Below, piece after piece: positions 1 through 8,871 of a stretch of DNA of 64,000 bases. The translations under genes were made by a program, and so were the position numbers. Origin of the DNA: Saprospiraceae bacterium (lineage in GTDB: Bacteria > Bacteroidota > Bacteroidia > Chitinophagales > Saprospiraceae); the NCBI GenBank assembly GCA_016709995.1, contig JADJLQ010000002.1, positions 1,116,001 to 1,180,000 of the forward strand, written 5' to 3'. Every line of letters begins with the position of its first letter. The stretch's first letter is position 1. The notes beneath the pieces were generated by a model. It saw only the letters and a list, made by a program, of their open reading frames with translations, was not told the origin of the DNA and made no database searches.

Positions 1-144
1 GCTTTAGTGGCTGGGTCATCGCGATGTAAGGGCATAGTGATTCTACAAAATGGAAAAAGGTAGAAAAGTCGATATATACTCAACCATTTCTTGATATCAA
101 TGTTTTAAAAACTGATATCAAGATTTTCTCTAAACTAATGCCTG
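1..144. other. Left-edge sequence with no recognisable gene
   Basis: All three forward frames meet a stop within the first 65 bases (for example a TAG at 61-63 in frame 1), so at most a few C-terminal codons of a gene lying to the left could be here. I recognise no conserved peptide, RNA or repeat in it. The stretch from about 65 to 144 is AT-rich and probably serves as the leader of the bestrophin-like gene. Confidence 0.4.
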
Positions 145-1136
145 ATGTATATCAATAAAAATTATGGATTTTGGATGACATTTAATTGGTCGAGAAAGCC
201 ATTTATATTAGGGGCTATTTATGCCGCCGCCGTCACTTTAATTGATTATTTTATGGACTGGGACCTTATCATCCCATGGCAACCTGTCAGCATAATAGGG
301 ATTGCAGTTGCTTTCTACCTGGGATTTAAAAATAATAGCTCTTATGACAGGACTTGGGAGGCACGGAAGATCTGGGGCTCGATAGTCAATAGCAGCCGTA
401 CTTTTGGCAGTGCAATAATCTCCTTTGTGAGATCGAGAGATGGGGATAAAGCGAGTACAATACATCGGGAATTATATACAGACACCTGGCATGGTTGACT
501 GCACTTCGATATCAGTTGAGATTAAGCAGAAAATGGGAACATACTGAAAACCGGATCAAAGGACTTTATTCTCCTACTATTTGTGAGGAATATTATGATC
601 AAATGGACCAGGAGCTGATGAATTTCATTCCTGAAAAAGAGTTTGAAGCATACAAACTCAAATCTAATATCTCCACTCAAATATTATTGACACAAAGCAA
701 ACGATTGCAGGAGCTTAAAAATAAAGGGTACATCGAAGATTTCAGGCATATGGAATTATATCGACTGATTCAATCTTTTATGAAGATCAGGGAAAAGTGA
801 ACGTATAAAAAACTTCCCATTTCCCCGGCAGTATGCTTCCGTCGCATTGTGGATGACCTGGGTATTTGCAGCGCTTATACCCTTTGGAATGATACAAGCA
901 TTTAAAGACATGGGAGATAGTATGCTGTGGCTAAATATTCTATTTTCTGCCTTGATTATATGGGTCTTTTTTTTGATGGAAAAATCGGGGATTACTCAGA
1001 AAATCCCTTTGAAGGCACTTATAATGATGTGCCCATCACCAGTATCTCCAGGACCATAGAGATCGACCTGAGAGAAATGCTGGGGGATACAAATATTCCT
1101 GAGCCAGTGGCAGCTCAAAATGATTTTTTGATGTAA
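145..1136 (+). pseudogene. Bestrophin-family anion channel, frameshifted
   Basis: Bestrophin-like (UPF0187) membrane proteins form pentameric anion channels, in some systems carrying bicarbonate. Joining three reading frames gives about 331 codons, close to the family length. The first part (145 to ~475) holds the N-terminal membrane segment and the family-like peptide NNSSYDRTWEARKIWG. The next part (from ~477) gives YRHLAWLTALRYQLR. A short frame-2 stretch and then frame 1 give QGK/SERIKNFPFPRQYAS, and the last part (frame 3, to the TAA at 1134-1136) gives ENPFEGTYNDVPITSISRTIE. Each frame change is explained by one missing base: near 474 (AA read as A), 776-779 (T5 to T4), 793-796 (A5 to A4) and 980-984 (A6 to A5). 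Protein sequence between the breaks stays well conserved, so the lesions are either very recent or errors in the sequence. It lies 34 bp before a beta-carbonic anhydrase. I am confident of the family, less so that the gene is truly broken. Confidence 0.8.
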
Positions 1137-1170
1137 TGTTATATCTTGGTTCGATAAAGAATAGATCCAT

Positions 1171-1809
1171 ATGATTACTTACGAAGAAGTGTTCGAAAAT
1201 AATAAACGATTTATCGAAGAGAAGAAGCGGAATGATAAAGAGTTTTTTAGTCAATTATCACTTGGCCAAAATCCCGATTTTCTATACATAGGCTGCAGTG
1301 ATAGCAGGGTGACTGCGGAGGAAATGACAGGTGTCAAGCCTGGCCAGATGTTTGTCCACCGCAATATAGCCAACCTGGTGAGCAATAATGATCTCAGTGC
1401 ACTCAGTGTGATAGAATATGCCGTAGACTATCTCCAGGTCAAACATATCGTAGTTTGTGGTCATTATTATTGTGGTGGAGTCAAGGCTGCTATGCAGTCT
1501 AAAGACCTTGGGCTGCTCAATCCCTGGCTCAGAAATATCAGGGATGTCTATCGCCTTCACCAGTCAGAACTTGAGGCCATTACTGATGAAGAAACAAGAT
1601 ATAAAAGACTTGTTGAAATCAATGTCGAAGAGCAATGTTTTAATGTTATCAAAACTGCAGTAGTGCAAAAACACTACCTTGCTCAAGGCAGTCCTACTGT
1701 GCATGGCTGGGTATTTGATGTGCATTCAGGTCGCCTGATAGATCTCCAGATCGATTTTGTGGAGAAACTAAAGATGATCCGACGAATTTATGATCTCGGC
1801 GTGTCCTAG
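1171..1809 (+). CDS. Beta-class carbonic anhydrase
   Basis: This cytoplasmic zinc enzyme interconverts CO2 and bicarbonate. The 212-aa protein has the two beta-class zinc-binding motifs: C42-S-D44-S-R46, with the Asp/Arg catalytic dyad, and H98-x-x-C101 inside CGHYYCGG. Length matches the bacterial family of about 200-220 aa. The ATG at 1171 is the first in frame and leaves a complete N-terminal helix. It sits 34 bp after the broken bestrophin-like channel gene on the same strand, so the two were probably co-transcribed; a bicarbonate-permeable channel next to the enzyme that makes bicarbonate would make functional sense. It converges with the outer-membrane receptor gene, whose stop is 20 bp further on. 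No odd residues are seen. Confidence 0.93.
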   Translation: MITYEEVFENNKRFIEEKKRNDKEFFSQLSLGQNPDFLYIGCSDSRVTAEEMTGVKPGQMFVHRNIANLVSNNDLSALSVIEYAVDYLQVKHIVVCGHYYCGGVKAAMQSKDLGLLNPWLRNIRDVYRLHQSELEAITDEETRYKRLVEINVEEQCFNVIKTAVVQKHYLAQGSPTVHGWVFDVHSGRLIDLQIDFVEKLKMIRRIYDLGVS

Positions 1810-1828
1810 GGAATGGGCTATTTCGGGA

Positions 1829-4800
1829 TCACTGTTTTTTTACCGGGATAGAATCTTTTTTCATCTGCACACTATCATTTACCATCGGTTTTAAATCATT
1901 TGGATTGATAAGTTTTACGGATTCTTTAGACTCATTGATGAGTTTGTCTTCAGTGCCGGGTTTGTTATTTGTATCGGATGGCTGTCCTTGTAGTCTTTGA
2001 CCATTCCTTTGGCCCCCTTGCACTCCAGTAGAATCTGAGCCGGGTTGACCAGGCCTTCTCCATTGACTGCCATCAGGCCTTTGGCCTTGGCGCATCGTGG
2101 AGTCCTGACCAGGTCTTCTCATTTGGCCGGCAGGTCTCTGACCTTGAGGCCATTGTCTTCTTGTGGTATCCGCGCCAGGTGTTCCTGGTTTGTTCCACTG
2201 ACCCTGGGGTCTCTGACCTTGCCATTGACCCTGGTCTGGTGATCTTTGCTCCAGGGGCATATTTGCTCCCTTGGCAGTAGTATCTTTTGGCGAATTCATG
2301 TTATTAGCTGGCGGGGTAGTACCCTGTACTCTGGTACCCCCTCGCTGGCCTGCAGGAGTGGGTGCTGCCTGTTGTTGGTCACCTCCATTATCACCACCAC
2401 CTCCGCCGCCATCGCCACCAGATTTCATATCATCATTATTAATTGATTTCCTTTTTCTTCTGTCCACGAAATTCATTTTTCCAATTTTATAACTCAAACC
2501 TATCCGCACACCAGCATTATAAAAACTGTTGGTATTAAGTTGTTGCAGCAGTTGGCTTTTGGATTCCGAAGTTACCTTGAAAGGGAAATTCAAGAAATTT
2601 TCAGCGGATAAACTCACATTGCCCTTACCATCATTAAAATCTTTTTTAACTCCCATCATATAAAATCTAAATCCACCGGAATACCCCTGGAGATTGACCT
2701 GACGACCTCTTCCGCCTCCACCGCCTTGGATGCCCCAGCCTTTTTTAAGCCTGAGGTTGCTGAACAAACGACCTCCCATGACCAGGCCACTATTGGAAGC
2801 TGCATAAGATGGGTTTGGATTATTATTAGTCAGGCTCACATTATATAGATCAATTCCTCCATTGATCTGCCAAATTTTGAAAAAAGTCACGTTACCAAAT
2901 ATGTTCATACCGATGGTGTTTTCGTTACCGATATTGGCGTACGTAGTTCTGATGGCAGCTATACTTCCTTGTTCCGTAGGATTTGGATTTTGTGTAGTGA
3001 ATGTATCTCTCAAGCTAGTAATAGAATTACCTGTATGCCGATAGAAAACGGAGGTATTTAAGTAAATAGCTTTTAGGTTGATGCTGGCGCTGACCTCATA
3101 ATTGTCCGTAAATTCTGGATCAAGGTAGGGATTGCCCACAGAAATATTGGTGGGGTTGGCTTCATTGACATTTGGGTTTAAATATTGTATGCCCGGTCGT
3201 TGAATCCTACGGTTATACGCTGTTTTTAAGGTTAATTTTTTCGTGATCGTCTTGGAAAGATTGATACTGGGAGCCAGGCTCCAGTAAGAAGGTATATCTA
3301 AGAGCACATCAGGCGTTTTAAATAGACTGGCGTTGATATCAGCATATTCTAGTCTGGCACCAGCTTTAACACTGATTTTATTTTTGGTAGTGAAGGTGTA
3401 AGACAAATAGCCGGCACCGACTGATTGGTTATAATTGAGTTGGTTAGATACTCTGGATTCGTCTAAAACAAATTGATTGGAGGTGCCTTCACCCAAATAA
3501 TATTGATAGTCACTATTTACTTTTCTAAATATTCCTTTACCTCCAAATTCAATAAGACCTCTTTCTCCGGTCGGTGCTTGATAGTTTGCTTCTAATGTCG
3601 ACTCCAGGTTGTAGCTGGTATTATCATTTTTTTGTCTTGCCGAGATGGTGTGAAGGTCTACATTATTGAGTAAGTCAGCTTCAAAACTATTATCCCTGTT
3701 ATTGCGTGAAACCAAGCCAAGTAAACTCAATTCTTGTTGTGGCTTAAAAGTATAAGTATAGGTCGAATTCAAATCATAACTTATGTCATGGTCTTTGGAT
3801 GCTACATTTCTACCACTCAATAAGGGTATAGTGGCACCTGGTAGAAATGTCTGAGAAATAAGGTTGTCCTGTACACTGTTGCCATTTCTTGTACCTAACC
3901 TTAACCCTGCAGAAAGGTTGGATTTTTTAGTAATATCCCAATCCCAGCCCAGATTATAACTGCCATGAAGTCTATCAGAAAGCGTAGTAGCGCTCTGGAT
4001 ACTTTTTTGCAAACCTATTGAGGTCTGCGTAGTCTGTACATTTTCAAAAGCTCCTTTTATTCCATATTCGGCTCTGCCATATCCTCTAAGGCTGAAACCC
4101 ATATTTCCGGTACGCAAATTGCCATTCAGACCCAGGTTGGCACCGCGATTTCCAGCTCTGACATCTACACCCAAAGTCATACCCTCAAGTGTATTCTTTT
4201 TAGTGATGATATTGATGATCCCGGAAGATCCTTCAGAGTCATATCGGGCAGAAGGACTGGTGATCACCTCAATGGACTTGATCATGTCGGCAGGTATTTG
4301 TTTTAAAGCATCTGCTACACTTCCGGCCATGATACTGGAAGGCTTATTATTGATCAATACTTTCACATTGGAGTTACCTCTCAGGCTGACATTGCCATCC
4401 AGGTCAACAGTGAGCAAGGGTACATTGCGCATTACATCTGCAGCGTCTCCTCCTTTGCTGGTGATATCTTTTTCAGCGTTATATACCAGGCGGTCCACTT
4501 TCTCTTCGATGATATCAGTCTGGCCTTCGATTGTCACTTCGCCAAGTACCAGGGTTTCCGGTACCAGATATAATTTGCCTAGTTTTACTTTTTCTCCGTC
4601 TTTAACTTGGATGATTTTACTTTGTTTTGTTTGATATCCCAGAAAATCGATTTCCAGTAAATACTCTCCTGCCCCAACATTTTGGATTTCAAATTCGCCT
4701 TTATCATCCGTGATATTGCCATCGACTACCTCTTTGGAAGCAGCTATCAATAAGGCTACAGTGGCAAACTCTACAGGTTTTTTATTGGTGGTATCCAGGA

Positions 4801-4906
4801 TGCTCCCTTGTAAAACGGCTGTTCCTTTTACAGGACGATTCGCATTTTGACCAATAGATAGTCCAAAAATGAAGATGCCAAGCAGGGTAAATATTTTTTT
4901 TAACAT
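1829..4906 (-). CDS. Outer-membrane beta-barrel receptor (TonB-dependent-like) with CarboxypepD_reg domain and Q/G/P-rich tail
   Basis: The 1,025-aa protein starts with a Sec signal peptide (hydrophobic core about residues 6-18, cleavage near SIGQ). A CarboxypepD_reg-like beta-sandwich follows at about 28-115. A plug-like domain at about 145-240 includes VSLRGNSNVKVLINNKP and the typical SPSARYDSEGSSGIINIITKK-type end. A long barrel runs to about residue 820 with many alternating aromatic strands. This layout matches the 'outer membrane beta-barrel family' proteins of Bacteroidota, thought to import substrates or act as surface receptors. The barrel appears to end at GKMNFVDRRKRKSINND, where relatives usually stop. 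Here about 200 further residues follow: a glycine run, many GQR/GQW/RPxGQ repeats, then a charged Lys/Asp/Ser end. The substrate cannot be read from sequence. It is divergent from the LytS kinase gene across about 310 bp, and that pair may regulate it, which is inference only. Confidence 0.85.
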   Translation of the reverse strand: MLKKIFTLLGIFIFGLSIGQNANRPVKGTAVLQGSILDTTNKKPVEFATVALLIAASKEVVDGNITDDKGEFEIQNVGAGEYLLEIDFLGYQTKQSKIIQVKDGEKVKLGKLYLVPETLVLGEVTIEGQTDIIEEKVDRLVYNAEKDITSKGGDAADVMRNVPLLTVDLDGNVSLRGNSNVKVLINNKPSSIMAGSVADALKQIPADMIKSIEVITSPSARYDSEGSSGIINIITKKNTLEGMTLGVDVRAGNRGANLGLNGNLRTGNMGFSLRGYGRAEYGIKGAFENVQTTQTSIGLQKSIQSATTLSDRLHGSYNLGWDWDITKKSNLSAGLRLGTRNGNSVQDNLISQTFLPGATIPLLSGRNVASKDHDISYDLNSTYTYTFKPQQELSLLGLVSRNNRDNSFEADLLNNVDLHTISARQKNDNTSYNLESTLEANYQAPTGERGLIEFGGKGIFRKVNSDYQYYLGEGTSNQFVLDESRVSNQLNYNQSVGAGYLSYTFTTKNKISVKAGARLEYADINASLFKTPDVLLDIPSYWSLAPSINLSKTITKKLTLKTAYNRRIQRPGIQYLNPNVNEANPTNISVGNPYLDPEFTDNYEVSASINLKAIYLNTSVFYRHTGNSITSLRDTFTTQNPNPTEQGSIAAIRTTYANIGNENTIGMNIFGNVTFFKIWQINGGIDLYNVSLTNNNPNPSYAASNSGLVMGGRLFSNLRLKKGWGIQGGGGGRGRQVNLQGYSGGFRFYMMGVKKDFNDGKGNVSLSAENFLNFPFKVTSESKSQLLQQLNTNSFYNAGVRIGLSYKIGKMNFVDRRKRKSINNDDMKSGGDGGGGGGDNGGDQQQAAPTPAGQRGGTRVQGTTPPANNMNSPKDTTAKGANMPLEQRSPDQGQWQGQRPQGQWNKPGTPGADTTRRQWPQGQRPAGQMRRPGQDSTMRQGQRPDGSQWRRPGQPGSDSTGVQGGQRNGQRLQGQPSDTNNKPGTEDKLINESKESVKLINPNDLKPMVNDSVQMKKDSIPVKKQ

Positions 4907-5217
4907 TGTGATTTCGAGATAATTGTATTAAAATAGACTGTAAAAGTAACCCCGAAAGGGTCGGAGTACAAGACAGATTCGACGATCAGGCAGGTTTTAT
5001 CGGCTCTTCGTCTAAATTGCCCAGTTTTGTTAAAGAAAATAACATTTTGAACATATTAAATATATGGATAATATGATTTTTTGTCCTAAAACGAGTTAAA
5101 TCCAAATTTGTATAAAATAATCCATAAGTAGTCGATAAGTCGTATAGTATGGTGCCTAAATGAAAAGCAAACCGCTATATACTTGTAATTTTGATGGTTT
5201 ATCTACTAAATCACCAT
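4907..5217. other. Divergent intergenic region between receptor and LytS genes
   Basis: About 310 bp that must hold the promoters of both flanking genes. A short hairpin-like CCC-gaaa-GGG lies near 4952-4961. From about 5040 the sequence is strongly AT-rich. I see no clear TAnnTTTG box, operator palindrome or RNA structure, and no open frame with a recognisable product. Confidence 0.4.
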
Positions 5218-6267
5218 ATGCAAGGATTTTTGCAAAGACATAGAAACAAAACGCTTCATTTACTTTTTTGGAGTGTTTATTTTTCTTTTTTCTTTTACCA
5301 GATCAGTAATTCGGGTAGATCGAGGGCCGAAGATCAACCTTTTCTCCAGCTATTTAACAATGCCTTATCACATACCATCTATCTGATGATCGTGGCTTAT
5401 TTGAATTATTTTTTGATCATGCCTCGGTTTCTTCGCCATAAAAATGGAATAAGATATACTGTAGAGTTTGTATCCATGGCTGTGGTCATCCTGTTTTTAT
5501 ACGTACACGCTAAACGATGGATAGTAGATGGATACACCTATGACAATCACTTTTATTACAGCAATCGATTTGCCATAGGCTCTTTTGTAACCTCGGTCCT
5601 GGTATCTGCTTTTGTGGCTTTGCTTAGATTTTTCTCAGAATGGAGAGACCTGGAAGATCAAAGAGCTCAATTAAAAAATGAGAAGCTGGTCGCTGAGTTG
5701 AAGTTTCTCAAGAATCAGATCAACCCGCACTTCTTATTTAATACACTCAACAATCTTTATGCACTTGCTTATTCTAATTCGCCTCAGACTACAGAAGTGA
5801 TCTCAAGGTTGTCACAGATGATGCGGTATATGGTCTATGATTCTAATTACGACCAGGTACCTTTGGAAAAAGAAATAGAATATATGAGAAATTATATTTC
5901 TTTGGAAAAATTGAGATTAAACGATCAGATACCCATTGAATTTGAAGTGACCGGCGATCCTGAAAACAAACAGATAGCACCCTTGCTTCTTATACCTTTT
6001 TTGGAAAACTCATTCAAGCATGGTATATCCAATAATAATAAGGATAGTTGGGTGAAAGCAATCCTGGACTGTAATCATCAAAAAGTCACTTTGCATGTGT
6101 CTAACAGCAAGACCCGGCATAAAGGTACCGCTGCGTCTGCCAATACGGGTATAGGCCTGGACAATGTCAAGCGTAGGCTCGATCTAAATTATCCAGGCAA
6201 GTATACCCTGGATGTAAAAGAGCTTGATGATACTTATACTGCTACCTTAGATCTTCAATTAAATTAA
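5218..6267 (+). CDS. LytS-type sensor histidine kinase (His_kinase family)
   Basis: Four membrane helices occupy roughly the first 140 residues (segments around LHLLFWSVYFSFFF, TIYLMIVAYLNYFLIM, VEFVSMAVVILFLYV and SFVTSVLVSAFVALL). A short coiled linker leads into a His_kinase domain with the signature QINPHFLFNTLNNLYAL; the His in NPHF is the phosphorylated residue. An ATP-binding domain with LLIPFLENSFKHG (N box) and TGIGLDNVKRRL (G box) closes the protein. The N-terminus has no extracellular sensor domain, so the signal is probably sensed in the membrane. TTG at 5191, ATG at 5194 and ATG at 5218 are all possible starts; I prefer 5218 because the conserved HRNKTLH segment follows closely. 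Its TAA touches the ATG of the LytTR regulator, making a clear operon. The target is unknown; the divergent outer-membrane receptor is a candidate. Confidence 0.9.
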   Translation: MQGFLQRHRNKTLHLLFWSVYFSFFFYQISNSGRSRAEDQPFLQLFNNALSHTIYLMIVAYLNYFLIMPRFLRHKNGIRYTVEFVSMAVVILFLYVHAKRWIVDGYTYDNHFYYSNRFAIGSFVTSVLVSAFVALLRFFSEWRDLEDQRAQLKNEKLVAELKFLKNQINPHFLFNTLNNLYALAYSNSPQTTEVISRLSQMMRYMVYDSNYDQVPLEKEIEYMRNYISLEKLRLNDQIPIEFEVTGDPENKQIAPLLLIPFLENSFKHGISNNNKDSWVKAILDCNHQKVTLHVSNSKTRHKGTAASANTGIGLDNVKRRLDLNYPGKYTLDVKELDDTYTATLDLQLN

Positions 6268-7008
6268 ATGATTGATTGTGTTATCATCGAAGACGAACCC
6301 CTGGCCAGAAAGTTATTGGAGACTTATGTAAGTAAAATGCCGGTGCTGCGCCTGGTCAAAAGCTTTTCGGACTCACTCGAAGCCTTGACCTACCTGCAAG
6401 ATCACCGCGTCGATTTATTGTTTCTGGATATCCAGATGCCTGATCTTACCGGTATGAGTTTGCTAAAACTTATGTCGTACAAACCTCAGGTGATATTGAC
6501 GACGGCTTATAGCGAGTATGCTTTGGATGGATATTCATTGGATGTGACAGACTATCTACTTAAGCCGATTATTTTTGAACGTTTTTTTCAAGCAGTAGAA
6601 AAGGTAAAACAAAGATTGTCCATTACCTCTACTGCTCAGGTACCCAATCACGTAGTCCCCGAAGAGTCCAATAATAAAGACGACATTATTTTCGTAAAAG
6701 ATGGCACCAAACTCGTACGTATAGACATAAACAGCATCCTGTATATCGAGGGACTTAAAGATTATGTAAGCATCTACATTCCCAATCATAAAATAGTATC
6801 CCTTCAGCGGATGAAAAACCTCGAGGCTCAGCTTCCCAAGGGCAGGTTTATCCGCATCCATCATTCTTATATCATCGCACTACAAAAGATACAAGCGATC
6901 CATAAAGATTATGTCGAGATCAATGGTGTATCTATTCCGATTGGAGAAACCTACCGAAAGGCATTTAGGGAATATGTCGACGCTCAGAAATTGTTAGGAG
7001 AAGAGTAG
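6268..7008 (+). CDS. LytTR-family response regulator
   Basis: The 246-aa protein has a receiver domain at residues 1-120 with acidic pocket E8/D9, phosphoacceptor D54 in LLFLDIQMPDLTG, a Thr-containing stretch TTAYSEYA, and K99 in YLLKP. A LytTR DNA-binding domain fills about 140-243, with the hallmark stretch KLVRIDINSILYIEGLKDYV and the later GRFIRIHHSYIIA. Such regulators bind direct repeats upstream of targets. The ATG follows the kinase stop codon with no gap, so the two are translationally linked partners. A long imperfect hairpin begins at the stop codon and probably ends the operon. Confidence 0.94.
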   Translation: MIDCVIIEDEPLARKLLETYVSKMPVLRLVKSFSDSLEALTYLQDHRVDLLFLDIQMPDLTGMSLLKLMSYKPQVILTTAYSEYALDGYSLDVTDYLLKPIIFERFFQAVEKVKQRLSITSTAQVPNHVVPEESNNKDDIIFVKDGTKLVRIDINSILYIEGLKDYVSIYIPNHKIVSLQRMKNLEAQLPKGRFIRIHHSYIIALQKIQAIHKDYVEINGVSIPIGETYRKAFREYVDAQKLLGEE

Positions 7009-7049
7009 GGGCAATAGGCATCCCGAAGTTTCGGTATGGCCATTGCCCC
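7008..7049. terminator. Long imperfect hairpin after the LytS/LytTR operon
   Basis: The arms 7008-7027 and 7030-7049 pair over 20 positions with three mismatches around a 2-nt loop. The ends are GGGGCAAT and ATTGCCCC, and the inner arms are CCGAA and TTCGG. The stem starts at the last base of the regulator's TAG. No U-run follows directly, so it may be a terminator, an mRNA-stabilising 3' hairpin, or a repeat element that occurs elsewhere in the genome. Confidence 0.5.
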
Positions 7050-7082
7050 ACTTGGCATAGTTTTTGCAATTCACGGACCAGT

Positions 7083-7691
7083 ATGAAGTCTTGGGTCAGC
7101 ATTGTATTGATTTGCACGTTATTTTATTCTTTTCGCTATAAAATGGACGAACGGGTAGTTGCCCAGGCATATATAGAAAGATATTCGGTCTTGGCTGTCA
7201 ATGAGATGCGTCGTAGCGGGGTACCTGCCAGTATCAAATTGGCTCAGGCCATGGTAGAATCTAATGCTGGTCGGAGTGTATTGGCTTTGGAGAGCAATAA
7301 CCATTTTGGAATTAAATGTAAGTCTTACTGGAAAGGCCAAAGCTACTACCATAAAGATGATGACCTGGATGCCAAAGGTAAGTTGATGGAGTCTTGCTTT
7401 CGGGCATATGCGGATATAGATGCGTCTTTCAAGGATCATTCAGATTTCCTCAGGTCATCGGCTAAGTATGCCAGCTTGTTTAACCTGGATATTACGGATT
7501 ACAAATCCTGGGCTTATGGCCTCAAAGAATGTGGCTACGCCACAGATAGATCCTACAGTTTAAAACTTATACGTACAATTGAAGAATATCAGCTTTATCG
7601 ATACGATACCTATTTGTCCAGTGAGTTTGATCTGCCAGCATATCAAGCGCTGACTTCGCAAATAGTTCCTATTCAGTCTACCATAGACTAA
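7083..7691 (+). CDS. Glucosaminidase-domain protein (peptidoglycan hydrolase)
   Basis: The 202-aa protein has a short hydrophobic N-terminus (SWVSIVLICTLFYSF), probably a signal peptide or anchor. A glucosaminidase (FlgJ/LytD-like) domain fills about 35-165. Family features include GVPASIKLAQAMVESNAGRS, with the catalytic Glu in the MVESN segment, NNHFGIKCK, FRAYADIDASFKDHSDFL and YATDRSYSLKLI. These enzymes cut the beta-1,4 bond after GlcNAc in peptidoglycan during cell separation or wall remodelling. It has no LysM domain, which many Bacteroidota relatives carry at the C-terminus. Its stop overlaps the convergent pdxA gene by 4 bp. The ATG at 7083 is the only reasonable start that keeps the hydrophobic leader. 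Confidence 0.88.
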   Translation: MKSWVSIVLICTLFYSFRYKMDERVVAQAYIERYSVLAVNEMRRSGVPASIKLAQAMVESNAGRSVLALESNNHFGIKCKSYWKGQSYYHKDDDLDAKGKLMESCFRAYADIDASFKDHSDFLRSSAKYASLFNLDITDYKSWAYGLKECGYATDRSYSLKLIRTIEEYQLYRYDTYLSSEFDLPAYQALTSQIVPIQSTID

Positions 7692-8764
7692 CCTTCCACT
7701 TTTTCTTCTGATTGTTTTTGATGTTTGTTCAAAGGATTGGCACGATCTTCAGCATATTTTTTGCGCTGCCTGGCGATTTCGATGGCCCCAAAAAGAGCGG
7801 ACCTGAATGAGGTTGGATCAGCTTCGTTTTTGCCTGCAATATCAAAAGCGGTTCCATGATCCGGTGAGGTGCGCACCACTGGCAGACCGGCTGTAAAGTT
7901 GACTCCATTTTCAAATTCAAGGGCTTTAAAAGGGATCAGACCCTGATCGTGATACATCGCCAGGATGGCATCAAATTTTTTAAATTGAGAAGATCCAAAG
8001 AAGCCGTCCGCCGAAAAAGGCCCATAGATCATCATCCCTTGTTGCTTTAATTCTTCGATAGCAGGTATGATAAAAAGTTGTTCTTCCTGGCCGATGACCC
8101 CACCATCTCCTGCATGCGGGTTGAGGCCTAATACTGCTATCAATGGTCGATCAATACCAAAGTCTTTTTGCATAGAGGCATGTAATATCTGAATCGCAGA
8201 TTTGATTTTGGGTATAGTGATTTTTGAAGGCACGGCCTGCAAAGGAATATGGGTGGTGACCAGGCCTACTGTGATATTATTACCAGCCATCATCATCATA
8301 TATTCTGAGCAGTTAAGTTTCTCCGCGAGGTAATCCGTATGGCCTGCATAGTTAAATCCTGCCATCTGCATAGATTGCTTGTGTATCGGAGCCGTGACCA
8401 GCCCATCTAACCAGCCACTTTGGATATCCTGGATAGCCTGATCCAATGCAGCCAAAGCGTATTTGCCTCCTGTCTCAGTAATTTTTCCGATGGATACTGT
8501 GACATTTTCCTGCCATGCATTTAACACATATATTTTTCCTGGTTGCAGCTTTTCGTTATTCCTGGTTTGATAATAAACAAAATCATCTGCCTTTACGATG
8601 TTTTTATAATAAGAGATGATCTTACCTGAACCATATATAACCGGTATGCAGAAATCTAAAATCTTAGGATTTCTAAGTGCTTTGATGATTACCTCCGGCC
8701 CGATACCGTTGATATCGCCGATCGTGATGCCGATTTTGACTGTGTTCGATTCGTTACTCCCCAT
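7688..8764 (-). CDS. pdxA: 4-hydroxythreonine-4-phosphate dehydrogenase
   Basis: PdxA oxidises 4-phosphohydroxy-L-threonine in the DXP-dependent pathway to pyridoxal phosphate. The 358-aa protein shows the expected metal-site histidines in VTAPIHKQS, AGHTDYLAEKL and AMYHDQGLIPFKA. It also has the NP/HAGDGG loop (LGLNPHAGDGG) and the C-terminal VRTSPDHGTAFDIAGK motif. Length is a little above the usual ~330 because of a Lys/Glu-rich tail after residue 340. ATG at 8764 gives the normal start before the KIGITIGDINGIGPE motif. It is divergent from rsmA across about 107 bp. In many bacteria pdxA and rsmA are neighbours, usually on the same strand, and here the link survives with opposite orientation. 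Confidence 0.95.
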   Translation of the reverse strand: MGSNESNTVKIGITIGDINGIGPEVIIKALRNPKILDFCIPVIYGSGKIISYYKNIVKADDFVYYQTRNNEKLQPGKIYVLNAWQENVTVSIGKITETGGKYALAALDQAIQDIQSGWLDGLVTAPIHKQSMQMAGFNYAGHTDYLAEKLNCSEYMMMMAGNNITVGLVTTHIPLQAVPSKITIPKIKSAIQILHASMQKDFGIDRPLIAVLGLNPHAGDGGVIGQEEQLFIIPAIEELKQQGMMIYGPFSADGFFGSSQFKKFDAILAMYHDQGLIPFKALEFENGVNFTAGLPVVRTSPDHGTAFDIAGKNEADPTSFRSALFGAIEIARQRKKYAEDRANPLNKHQKQSEEKVEG

Positions 8765-8871
8765 ATGAATATCTATTGGAGTACGAAGATAGTTATTTAG
8801 AATGGTTTAGAAGTTCGGGTGTTGTACCTGGATTGACTTTAAAGGATTAGTAGAAAGGCGTATCATTGCAG

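Noticed and set aside
4119..4634. 171-residue open frame on the plus strand inside the receptor gene
   Set aside because: It is antisense to a conserved plug and CarboxypepD_reg region, has no recognisable domain and no promoter; it is a shadow of the receptor's codon pattern.
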